This document shows positions 1 to 6,423 of a stretch of DNA of 12,173 nt, in pieces. The DNA lies in assembly GCA_018400335.1 (NCBI GenBank), contig JAGYMT010000021.1, positions 1 through 12,173 of the forward strand, written 5' to 3'. The notes under the pieces were generated by a model. The model worked only from the letters and a program-made list of their open reading frames with translations. It did no database searches and had not been told where the DNA came from. How positions within the stretch are numbered: the stretch's first letter is position 1; each line of letters begins with the position of its first letter. The position numbers and the translations under genes are program-made. The stretch comes from Kiritimatiellia bacterium. Lineage in GTDB: Bacteria; Verrucomicrobiota; Kiritimatiellia; JAAZAB01.

Positions 1-144
1 CATCGGCCATAATGCGAATTCCTGAATAACACCGCACCTATGCGCCGAACACAACGCGGGCAGAGCTGCCTTCTTCTCCGCGGGAAGACCGTCAGCCGCT
101 GAGACAATAATGCCGGAAAACTCTTCGAACGAGCTTTCGATCAT
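1..144 (-). CDS. Partial CDS, possible roadblock/LC7-like signalling protein (N-terminus only)
   Basis: This is the first 48 codons of a gene that continues past the left edge. The ATG at 144 lies about 11 bases after a strong AGGAGG ribosome-binding site, and the frame is open to base 1. The visible protein begins MIESSFEEFSGIIVSAADGL and continues through a lysine/alanine-rich stretch to a Cys-Gly-Val-Ile segment. A short helix followed by 'GIIVSAADGLP' resembles the opening strand and turn of roadblock/LC7 (MglB-type) domains, where a hydrophobic strand ends in a D-G-L/P turn. This is a weak resemblance from 48 residues only. The gene starts 41 bases after the stop of the PAS-like ORF, so it is probably the next member of the minus-strand operon. 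The family call is inference; that it is a real coding start is more secure. Confidence 0.5.
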   Translation of the reverse strand, partial: MIESSFEEFSGIIVSAADGLPAEKKAALPALCSAHRCGVIQEFALWPM

Positions 145-185
145 CTCAAGCCCGGTCCCTCCTCGTTCGAGCAGAAACTCATCTC

Positions 186-588
186 TTATGCCGGATTCAG
201 CGTAAGCAGTACAACGGTTTCACCCCCGGCGGAGCTGTCCGACGCGATAACATTCGCGGTGAGGGATCGCCCCTTCAAGGTTATGTCCATGTATGCCGCG
301 TTAGCTTTCACGCACTGAGCAAGCGGCATATCATGAGGAATGACGTCGAGATCCCCTATGAGGAAACGCGCGGCCGAAGTCATGGCCAGGACCTTGAGAT
401 CGTCACCCACGAGAATAGCCATCACATTAAGCGCCTCGAGTTTCTCGAACACGACGTTCTTCACACTCTCAAGACGCCGTACGGCGACCTCCTTTTCCTT
501 CCTCAGAACTCTGGTTTCCTGGTGAAGCCGTTCATCAAATTCTCGCGAAATCCGGTCAGCAACTTCTGAAACATCGGTTTTTTTTCAT
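186..588 (-). pseudogene. Coiled-coil/PAS-like protein, frame broken at an A8 run
   Basis: Without a shift, the longest start-to-stop frame here is a 92-residue ORF starting at a GTG at 464. However, the same frame stays open and protein-like back to the stop of the preceding gene at 587-585. The codons between 579 and 465 read as a charged amphipathic helix (DVSEVADRISREFDERLHQE, then a Lys/Arg/Glu-rich stretch) that flows into the downstream protein. An ATG at 588-586 overlaps the previous TGA as ATGA, a normal coupled start, with GGGGA upstream. It is out of register by one base because of eight A residues (T8 at 578-585 on the plus strand). With seven A the protein would begin MKKTDVSEVADR and have about 134 residues. 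The C-terminal part (NVMAILVGDDLKVLAMTSAA onward) looks PAS-like: hydrophobic strand, GDD turn, then helix. Either an assembly error, a real mutation or transcriptional slippage could explain the break. Function is unknown; a signalling role is inferred from its neighbours. Confidence 0.6.
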
Positions 589-1274
589 GCCAGATTCCCC
601 AGAGTGCCGGCCACGAACTCCTTGAACGGACGAGATCTTTCAATGCCTTCCGAAGAACCGGAATCGTCCGGACGACTGATTTCAGGCATCTTAAAATCGG
701 CATCCAGCGCGGGCGCGTCATCATCGAGCTCAAAAGTCCTTCCGGCCGAAGCGACGGGAGCCGGCTTGACCGCAGGCTCGTCCGTCTTTCCGTCAGGCGC
801 TTCTTGCGGCTTCGTCCCGCCATCCATGTCAAGATTGATCTTCTTCTCCAGAATGTGCCGGACGCCATCCTCCTCGAGCAGTCTCTGCAAGCCTCCATCA
901 GATACGGCATCGCCGCGCTGCGCCATGATTGCCACAAGCTTCGCCACTTCCTCGGATGTGATGCCGCGCTTGAAACAGATCCCTGAAACGCCCATGCCCT
1001 CGAGCATGTGCGCAAGGGATTCGAAAACAGAAGAGCCGGGGTCAAGGAGCAGCACACCGGAACGGACCTTTCCCTTCACGAAGGAGAGAACAAGCTCTCC
1101 GGCATCCGAAAGTGCATCCTGAAAGAAGGGCATATGTTCGTTGAGCGTCTTCAGGAACACCGGATGCTCCATGCCGTAGATCCGGCTGTTATTAAAAAGA
1201 ATGGAAAGAGCCCTGGCAACGGCCGCCGCCTGGCGTACCGCCGTGGAATCCATTGAGCCGGCTTGAGTCTGCAT
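585..1274 (-). CDS. Unknown signalling-operon protein with 'RIYG..HP' N-terminal domain
   Basis: A protein of 229 residues. I chose the ATG at 1274 because GGGGGA lies seven bases upstream; an in-frame GTG at 1307 would add 11 residues and has no comparable site. Residues 8-120 form an alpha/beta-looking domain with the motif FNNSRIYGMEHPVFLKTLNE, then a hydrophobic strand pair and 'GVSGICFKRGITSEEVAKLV'. I know this pattern (an R-[IL]-Y-x-x-x-HP helix, then 'l.f..G.t..E...l') from the N-termini of bacterial HD-GYP and HEAT-repeat signalling proteins, but it has no function that I can name. Residues about 140-210 are low-complexity, rich in Asp, Pro, Ala and Ser, and probably a disordered linker. 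A short conserved-looking tail follows (RPFKEFVAGTLGNLA). It lies 51 bases after the CNB-rhodanese gene and its TGA overlaps the next start, so it is co-transcribed. No enzyme motif is visible. Confidence 0.75.
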   Translation of the reverse strand: MQTQAGSMDSTAVRQAAAVARALSILFNNSRIYGMEHPVFLKTLNEHMPFFQDALSDAGELVLSFVKGKVRSGVLLLDPGSSVFESLAHMLEGMGVSGICFKRGITSEEVAKLVAIMAQRGDAVSDGGLQRLLEEDGVRHILEKKINLDMDGGTKPQEAPDGKTDEPAVKPAPVASAGRTFELDDDAPALDADFKMPEISRPDDSGSSEGIERSRPFKEFVAGTLGNLA

Positions 1275-1325
1275 AACGGAATCCCCCAGACAGTTCAGAC
1301 AAAACACAAAGCACGATCATGCAAC

Positions 1326-2468
1326 CTATCCCGCGATACGTTGCAGACCACCGCGAAGAATCCCGACGCGGTAACCGCGCTGACCAAGCAGAAATGCCGC
1401 GCTGCAACTCAGCCGCCCGGTATCGCAGTAGCACACATAGTTGGAAGCAGGGTTCAGTTCTCCCAGGCGGTCGCGCAGCTCGTGCAGGGGCATTGAAATA
1501 GCTCCGCTAAGGTGGGAGCGCTGAAAGCCGGAAGATGAACGAACATCCAGCCACTTAGCCCCTCGCTGAACGCTCTCTTTCGCCTCGACGGGCGAAAGCC
1601 ATTTAAGCATAGGCTCCTTCAGCAGTTCCACGAAATCCCTCTTTGCCAGGCGCATCAGCGTGCCCTTCGTCTTCATACCGACCGTGGCATTGCGCTTTGC
1701 GTTGGAGAGCAAAGCCTCCTCTCCAAAAGTCTCTCCTTCTCCAAGCTCCGCAAGCAGTATCGGCTCCGACCCCTGTTCAGCCTGCCGAGTGACCAGCGCC
1801 GTGCCGTGGACGATGATATAATAATAATCGCCTTCATCGCCCTGGCGTATAATCGTTGAACCGGCCCTCACCGATACGGCGTCCATCCGCGAGGACATCT
1901 CCTTCAGATCCGCCTCATGGATGTTTTTCAGCATGGGCGGGCTGAACCTGCTGAGCATCGCAAAAACATCAATATCTTCCTTGGAAGCGCGAACTCCGCC
2001 CTTGAAGACCGCCAGCAATCTGCCTAAAAGCCCCGATTCTCCCGGCTTGCCGGCGTCCTTGCCAGCGGTTTCGCGCATACTTGTCTGGCATATGGTAAGT
2101 TGATCCTCGGCGATAAGCTTATCCAGCAGATCCATATCAATCCTGATGACCCCGCAATCCGACTCTGCCGCGGCGGAAACGCCATGAGGCTGCTTGTCGT
2201 CCAGAGGATACCTCGCCTCGGGAATACCGGCCTCGATTATCCGTTCCCCGTCGGCACCGCCGTCTCCTGGCGTCAGCTTAACGCTGCCGGAAACCACGTA
2301 TACGCTCTTTCCGTCCGATTCCCCGGCCTTAAAAACGGGTGATCCGGCGGAAACAGCTTCAACCGAGCAGTGGCCGGCCAGTCTTGCGATGGTGCCATCA
2401 CTTAGTGACGCCATGGGCTCCAGCCCGGAAAGCAATTCTATCACATTAGAGGAATGCGTTTTTGCCAT
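1326..2468 (-). CDS. Double cyclic-nucleotide-binding domain protein with C-terminal rhodanese domain
   Basis: A 380-residue cytoplasmic sensor-type protein. Residues about 10-120 form a first, degenerate cyclic-nucleotide-binding (CNB) fold with no recognisable phosphate-binding cassette. Residues about 175-285 form a second, better CNB domain: 'GDEGDYYYIIVHGTALV' followed by the cassette GETFGEEALLSNAKRNATV at 245-263, which keeps the FGE, the ALL and an Arg (Arg259) before A-T-V. Residues about 290-380 are a rhodanese domain with the active-site loop CDTGRLS (Cys348). There is no DNA-binding helix-turn-helix, so it is not a Crp/Fnr regulator. The family suggests nucleotide-gated sulfur transfer or cysteine redox sensing; ligand and partner are unknown. 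It heads a minus-strand operon with small signalling-type genes downstream. The start at 2468 gives the full first CNB domain; an AGGATAGG stretch lies about 9-15 bases upstream. Confidence 0.9.
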   Translation of the reverse strand: MAKTHSSNVIELLSGLEPMASLSDGTIARLAGHCSVEAVSAGSPVFKAGESDGKSVYVVSGSVKLTPGDGGADGERIIEAGIPEARYPLDDKQPHGVSAAAESDCGVIRIDMDLLDKLIAEDQLTICQTSMRETAGKDAGKPGESGLLGRLLAVFKGGVRASKEDIDVFAMLSRFSPPMLKNIHEADLKEMSSRMDAVSVRAGSTIIRQGDEGDYYYIIVHGTALVTRQAEQGSEPILLAELGEGETFGEEALLSNAKRNATVGMKTKGTLMRLAKRDFVELLKEPMLKWLSPVEAKESVQRGAKWLDVRSSSGFQRSHLSGAISMPLHELRDRLGELNPASNYVCYCDTGRLSCSAAFLLGQRGYRVGILRGGLQRIAG

Positions 2469-2536
2469 TATAAAAGCCTATCCTTCCGTTCGACTCAGCG
2501 CATATTCGCTAAGCCCGTACATACACCTGATATTGC

Positions 2537-2564
2537 ATCATAAGACAGCCTGCAGAAAAAGCAA
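2537..2564 (-). promoter_or_regulatory. Candidate promoter for the CNB-rhodanese operon
   Basis: On the minus strand, TATGAT (2542-2537) matches the sigma-70 -10 consensus at five of six bases. TTGCTT (2564-2559) lies 16 bases further upstream as a weak -35. This would give a leader of about 60 bases before the ATG at 2468. The call rests on consensus matching only. Confidence 0.3.
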
Positions 2565-2607
2565 CACATTTTTACCGCACCAATTCTAGCCAGCTTCGTT
2601 GAAAGAT

Positions 2608-2688
2608 TTCAGGTGTTCAGATGTTCAGTGTTCAGGCCGGAAAGCGCATTGGCATTTCCTGAACGCTGAACCCCTGAACACTGAACAC
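2608..2688. repeat. Inverted cluster of TTCAG / CTGAA iterons
   Basis: Four TTCAG units start at 2608, 2616, 2624 and 2631 (spacing 8, 8, 7). After a 21-22 base centre, four CTGAA units start at 2659, 2666, 2674 and 2681 (spacing 7, 8, 7). The two arms are close to reverse complements (TGTTCAG steps against CTGAACA steps), so the element could form a long imperfect hairpin. It does not have the long identical repeats and unique spacers of a CRISPR array. It is probably a dispersed intergenic repeat of the REP/MITE kind, but only one copy is in this window. Confidence 0.6.
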
Positions 2689-2689
2689 A

Positions 2690-2719
2690 TTGACTGATAA
2701 CATGTTATCACCGTAGAAA
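2690..2719 (+). promoter_or_regulatory. Candidate promoter with a perfect 16-bp palindrome in its spacer (M20/ack operon)
   Basis: TTGACT at 2690-2695 (-35) and TAGAAA at 2714-2719 (-10) are 18 bases apart and lie upstream of the M20 start. The spacer is filled by TGATAACATGTTATCA (2695-2710), a perfect 16-bp palindrome. That is where a dimeric repressor would block RNA polymerase. No gene for such a regulator lies beside it, and the sequence is not that of the CACACTT operators further right. Confidence 0.5.
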
Positions 2720-2723
2720 TTAA

Positions 2724-2748
2724 TTGTTCAACTCATTTAGTCGAACAA
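2724..2748. promoter_or_regulatory. Inverted repeat, second possible operator in the M20 leader
   Basis: TTGTTCAAC (2724-2732) and GTCGAACAA (2740-2748) are inverted, with one mismatch over nine bases and a 7-base centre. It lies just downstream of the candidate -10, so it would fall in the early transcribed region. It could be an operator or an mRNA hairpin. Confidence 0.4.
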
Positions 2749-2790
2749 ACGAAAAATAAGGAGCTAAATCATTTATGAACGGAGGTTGTT

Positions 2791-4008
2791 GTGTACAGGA
2801 TACTGAAAGATTGCACGCAGAGGATGGAAAAGGAAGTTGTGGGATTTACCCGCGAATTGGTACAGACCGAAGGCGTGAGCCTGCACGAATCAAGAGTGGC
2901 GGACTTGATTGAATCGTTGATGAAGGATGCCGGCTACCACAAGGTTATAAGGGATGAATTCGGGAATGTCGCCGGTATTTTGCGAGGGATGCAATCAAGT
3001 CCCGTTTTGCTTTTGAATTGTCACATGGACACTGTTCCTCCGCCTGGAGGCGGAGCCGGTGATTTTTCCGGCGAGATGCGTTCGGGCTCGATCTATGGTC
3101 TGGGTGCCGCCGACTGCAAAAGCGGAATCGCGGCGCAGATTTATGCCGGAATAATCCTCAAGAGGAGCCTGCTGCCGATGAAGGGCACGCTGGTGGTTGC
3201 CATGACTTCGGCGGAAGAAAACGGTTTGAGCGTCGGATTGCGAGGATTCATGCAGAGCACCCTGCCGTCACTTGCGCTTAAGCCTGATTTTGCGCTCATG
3301 GGCGAGCCGACCGGCATGAATCTGTATTACGGGCACGATGGATGGATGGAAGTGAATATCCAGATTGACGGCAAGAATCCGTTTGCTGTTGATGATATGG
3401 CGATGCGGGTTGCCAATGATTTCGTTTCCGGCGAGAATCTGGTGATCCGGGACCGCGGCTCGCGGTGTGTGCCGGCCGGGGCCGGCAGGTCGGGAAATGG
3501 CGTGAATTACGGTTCAACCCTGCGAGTTGCCTGTCAATTGAGGGAAGGTGAGGATGAGGACGGCACGATTGTCCGGTTGCGCCGCGCGACGGAACAAATG
3601 GCCCGAAGCGCCGGTGAAGTATCCGCAACCGTCGCCGTTGCAGAGAGGCGGCAGCGCTTATACACAGGCATCACGCGCACGGTGAAATCAATCGCGCATG
3701 CCTGGCAGACCGATCCTTTTGATCCCTTCGTCGAAAGAACCAGGGAAGCGCTGGACGCATGCGGATGCCCGGTGCATCCGGCGCGCTGGCGACTGGGTCG
3801 TCTCGGATTGGGAACGGCGGGCGGCGTGCTCGTTCACGAGTTTTCGACTCCGACCGTCGCCTACGGACCGGGTGAGGAGGAGCAGGCACATGCTGTCGGC
3901 GAGCATGTGAAGGCCGATGATATTGCACGAACAGCATACGGCACGGCGGCTATAGCGCAAAGTCTGATAGGTGTGCCGGTATGCGGCTGGACATCGGATG
4001 AAATATGA
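2791..4008 (+). CDS. M20-family metallo-amidohydrolase (YgeY/ArgE/DapE-like)
   Basis: A 405-residue cytoplasmic zinc hydrolase. The start is GTG at 2791, five bases after GGAGG. The expected metal ligands and catalytic residues of M20 enzymes are present: NCHMDTV (His78, Asp80), GAADCKSG (Asp108), SAEENG (Glu142/Glu143), GEPTG (Glu172) and, near the end, His367 in 'EQAHAVGEHV'. The order and the phrases 'DEFGNV' and 'IYAGIILKR' are closest to YgeY-type members. In relatives, the dimerisation domain starts with a Gly-x-x-x-His-Gly-x-x-Pro-type motif whose His acts in the partner active site. Here that stretch (residues about 190-212) is shortened and contains no His. The enzyme may therefore use another residue, act on another kind of substrate, or be impaired. 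It is the first gene of a three-gene operon, and its end overlaps the acetate kinase start by 11 bases. Substrate unknown: an N-acyl compound releasing acetate would fit the neighbour, but this is inference. Confidence 0.85.
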   Translation: MYRILKDCTQRMEKEVVGFTRELVQTEGVSLHESRVADLIESLMKDAGYHKVIRDEFGNVAGILRGMQSSPVLLLNCHMDTVPPPGGGAGDFSGEMRSGSIYGLGAADCKSGIAAQIYAGIILKRSLLPMKGTLVVAMTSAEENGLSVGLRGFMQSTLPSLALKPDFALMGEPTGMNLYYGHDGWMEVNIQIDGKNPFAVDDMAMRVANDFVSGENLVIRDRGSRCVPAGAGRSGNGVNYGSTLRVACQLREGEDEDGTIVRLRRATEQMARSAGEVSATVAVAERRQRLYTGITRTVKSIAHAWQTDPFDPFVERTREALDACGCPVHPARWRLGRLGLGTAGGVLVHEFSTPTVAYGPGEEEQAHAVGEHVKADDIARTAYGTAAIAQSLIGVPVCGWTSDEI

Positions 4009-5239
4009 CAAAATGAATCGAAGAACAAACATACTTGTCTTTAATTGCGGCAGCTCTTCCTTGAAATACGGGATGATTTGCATGCCCGGCGAGCGCGAGC
4101 TGGCTGGCGGCGAGGCACAGCGAATCGGTCAACCCACCCTGCTGCCTCCCAGGATTATCCATCGCTGCAACGGGTCGGAGTCAACCCTGCAGGCGCCTAT
4201 GGAAAATCACGCGGCGGCATTTGAAAAAATCATGGAGTTGCTGAACCGGTGCGGCGCGCCCGCTCCCGACGTCCTTGGGCACCGCCTTGTTCACGGCGGA
4301 GGCGTCTTCGGCGAAGCCGCGCGGATAGATCGGGAAAGCCTGAAAACTCTGCTGAAGATAAGGAATATGGCTCCGCTGCACAATCCACCGGCGACCGGGC
4401 TAATCAGTTCGATTCTGGAACATCATCCCGGAATGCCTCAGGCGGCAGTGTTTGACACCGGCTTTCATTCCGGGATTCCGGATTATGCCGCCAGCTATGC
4501 CTTGCCCGTGGAGCTGACGGATGAGTTGGGGCTGCGCAAATTCGGATTTCACGGAACGAGCCATCGTTATGTTGCGAAGGAGACGGCGCGATTTATCGGA
4601 GTGCCCTTGAAAAACTTCACGGGCGTGATCTGCCATTTAGGCAGCGGAGGCGCAAGCCTGTGCGCAGTTGAGAAAGGCTGTTCAGTTGACAACACGATGG
4701 GCTATTCGCCGCTCCAGGGATTGGTCATGAGCACCCGCTGCGGCGATCTTGACCCGGCGATCGTTCTGCAACTTATTCATGCCGCGGACGGAGTGACCGC
4801 GGATGTTGAAGAACTGCTTAACAGGCAAAGCGGATTGCTCGGAATGTCGGGGGTATCGGGCGATATTCGCGATGCTTTTAAGTCGCTCCAAAAAGAAGGC
4901 GGACAGGATGGCAACAAAGCTTTTTGGCACGCCCTGCAGGTTTACCTGTGGCGCATAAAAAAATACCTTGGAGCTTATCTGTTTGTCTTGAAATCCCCCA
5001 AGGCCGTTGTCTTCACCGATACCATAGGCGAAACAATGCCCGAAGTGCGGGAGGCGATTTGCGGAGGAATGGAATGTTTCGGATTGAAAATTGACCGGCA
5101 GAAAAATGCTGCCGCGGCCAAGTTGCCGGCCGATGTTGCGCAAGCGGATAGTCATCTGCGGATCGTCGCAATGCCGACAAATGAGGAGCTCGCGATTGCC
5201 CGCCGAACGTATGAGGTGTTCCGGCGGGACTCCCCGTGA
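3998..5239 (+). CDS. ackA: Acetate kinase (acetate/propionate kinase family)
   Basis: A 413-residue enzyme that interconverts acetate plus ATP and acetyl phosphate plus ADP, or a short-chain homologue. The landmarks run in family order: NCGSSSLK (Asn16, Ser19-21), GHRLVHGG (Arg96), APLHNP (His128), FDTGFH (Asp153), FGFHGTSHRYV (His185), a phosphate-binding CHLG (His213), STRCGDLDP (Arg247), FTDTIGETMPEVRE, and TNEELAIARR near the C-terminus. Two deviations stand out: the usual CHLGNG is CHLGSG (Ser216 for the Asn), and the usual GIGEN nucleotide loop is TIGET. These may mark a subfamily with altered specificity rather than loss of activity. The start is ATG 3998, overlapping the M20 stop; ATG 4013 is also possible, and neither has a strong ribosome-binding site, which fits translational coupling. 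It is followed 48 bases later by a degenerate paralogue. Confidence 0.9.
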   Translation: MKYDKMNRRTNILVFNCGSSSLKYGMICMPGERELAGGEAQRIGQPTLLPPRIIHRCNGSESTLQAPMENHAAAFEKIMELLNRCGAPAPDVLGHRLVHGGGVFGEAARIDRESLKTLLKIRNMAPLHNPPATGLISSILEHHPGMPQAAVFDTGFHSGIPDYAASYALPVELTDELGLRKFGFHGTSHRYVAKETARFIGVPLKNFTGVICHLGSGGASLCAVEKGCSVDNTMGYSPLQGLVMSTRCGDLDPAIVLQLIHAADGVTADVEELLNRQSGLLGMSGVSGDIRDAFKSLQKEGGQDGNKAFWHALQVYLWRIKKYLGAYLFVLKSPKAVVFTDTIGETMPEVREAICGGMECFGLKIDRQKNAAAAKLPADVAQADSHLRIVAMPTNEELAIARRTYEVFRRDSP

Positions 5240-5287
5240 CAAACCAATACAACTGAAACGATTGACGAACCTCAAAGAACTTATGCA

Positions 5288-6364
5288 ATGAAAAGAAAAA
5301 GTGATGGAATTTTGATTCTCGATGCCATGCCCGGCAAAATCAGGTGGACCCTGTTCTGCGCTGACTCAGCTGAGGCGGAATGCGAGGGCGAGTTCGGAAT
5401 CGATTGTCCGTGCAAGTTGCGCGATTGTCTGGCCGTTCATTCAAACTCCGGCAGATCGGTCCGTATGATTGCAATTCACACTCCATTCGGTGGACAGCTT
5501 TTTAACCGGCCGGTTGTGTTGAACGCGGAACACGAGCGAATGCTCCATGGGCTGACCAATCAGGCGCCTTTGCATGTGCCGTCGGCACTGGCCGCGATAA
5601 ACGGCTGCCGACGTTTCTTTCCACGCGTCAAGCGCGTCTTGTTTTGTGAGACTGCGTTTTATGCGAACCTGCCGGAGCGCGAAAGCAGTTACGCTCTTTC
5701 GAAGTCCGCGCTGGAACACCAAACACTGCGGCGTTACGGTCACCATGGCTTGTATCACGAGGCGGCGGCTCGCAAGGCGGCCGATTTGTTGACTCCTTCA
5801 AAACAGCAGAGAGTCCTGTCGTTTTGCGTGGACTTTCGCGCCGAATTGACGGCGGTGGTTGCCGGAAGGCCGCTTATGGTTACCGGCGGATTATCTCCGC
5901 TGGAAGGGCTCCCTGGAATGACCATGTGCGGCGATCTTGATCCCAGCATAGTATTGACAATTCATGAAACAAAACGCTGGGGACCCGAGAAGATCAACCG
6001 GGTGCTGACCGAATCAAGCGGCTTGTTCGGGCTTGCCGGGGAAAGAATCTCGTTCGCGGAACTGCTGTTAAATCCGCGTTGGAAGGATTCGTTGGCTCGG
6101 CGTTTGATTGAGTATCGTTTCATGCTTGCCGCGGGCGCCGGCATTGCCGCCATGGGCGGCGTTGACTTTCTGGCCTTTTCCGGACGATTTGCGGCTGCTG
6201 CCGAAGATACGCTGGGGCAACTCATCAAAAGCAATATATCCGGGAAGCGGCCTGAACACACGCCATATGTTCCGACCTGCTGCCTGTTGAAATCCAACGA
6301 GCAGATTATGGCGGATTATATCGTTCGATCCGGAATCATGTGCAATGCCACTGAAACGAGTTGA
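5288..6364 (+). CDS. Divergent acetate-kinase-like protein, probable pseudoenzyme
   Basis: A 358-residue protein colinear with the acetate kinase before it: 'CETAFYANLPERESSYAL' matches 'FDTGFHSGIPDYAASYAL', 'LRRYGHHGLYHEAAA' matches 'LRKFGFHGTSHRYVA', and 'LSPLEGLPGMTMCGDLDPSIV' matches the 'SPLQG...RCGDLDPAIV' block. Catalytic positions are mostly lost. The N-terminal NCGSSSLK is replaced by DAMPGKIR. The Arg of GHRLVHGG becomes His64, and the catalytic Asp becomes Glu121. The His-Leu-Gly phosphate loop is gone (SFCVDFRAEL), and the essential Arg of TRCGD is Met213. The GIGEN loop is replaced by an Ala-rich stretch around 299-308. His95 and His153 survive. The frame is intact over full length, so it is under selection rather than decaying. 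I infer a regulatory or structural partner of the upstream kinase, perhaps a heterodimer, since acetate kinases are dimers. The ATG at 5288 has no clear ribosome-binding site. Confidence 0.8.
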   Translation: MKRKSDGILILDAMPGKIRWTLFCADSAEAECEGEFGIDCPCKLRDCLAVHSNSGRSVRMIAIHTPFGGQLFNRPVVLNAEHERMLHGLTNQAPLHVPSALAAINGCRRFFPRVKRVLFCETAFYANLPERESSYALSKSALEHQTLRRYGHHGLYHEAAARKAADLLTPSKQQRVLSFCVDFRAELTAVVAGRPLMVTGGLSPLEGLPGMTMCGDLDPSIVLTIHETKRWGPEKINRVLTESSGLFGLAGERISFAELLLNPRWKDSLARRLIEYRFMLAAGAGIAAMGGVDFLAFSGRFAAAAEDTLGQLIKSNISGKRPEHTPYVPTCCLLKSNEQIMADYIVRSGIMCNATETS

Positions 6365-6423
6365 TCACACATCCTGAAAACAATCCGTTAGGAGCTGAAG
6401 CCCCGTCCCATTCATACAGAATG

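Larger units (their letters stand above)
2469..2790. other. Divergent intergenic region between the CNB-rhodanese and M20/acetate kinase operons
   Basis: No credible gene is seen in these 322 bases. They hold, from left to right, a candidate minus-strand promoter (2537-2564), an inverted TTCAG/CTGAA repeat cluster (2608-2688), a plus-strand promoter with a perfect 16-bp palindrome (2690-2719), a second inverted repeat (2724-2748), and the GGAGG ribosome-binding site (2781-2785) of the M20 gene. The right half is clearly more AT-rich than the flanking genes. Confidence 0.6.

Noticed and set aside
503..1057. 184-residue minus-strand ORF overlapping the gene at 585-1274
   Set aside because: Its composition is Arg/Ser/Trp-rich and it is fully overlapped by a better-formed gene with a good ribosome-binding site.
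2608..2688. CRISPR array
   Set aside because: The repeat unit is only about seven bases, there are no unique spacers, and the units switch orientation in the middle.
3971..3997. GTG start at 3971 for acetate kinase
   Set aside because: It would add residues inside the M20 gene with no counterpart in acetate kinases; ATG at 3998 or 4013 fits the family N-terminus.
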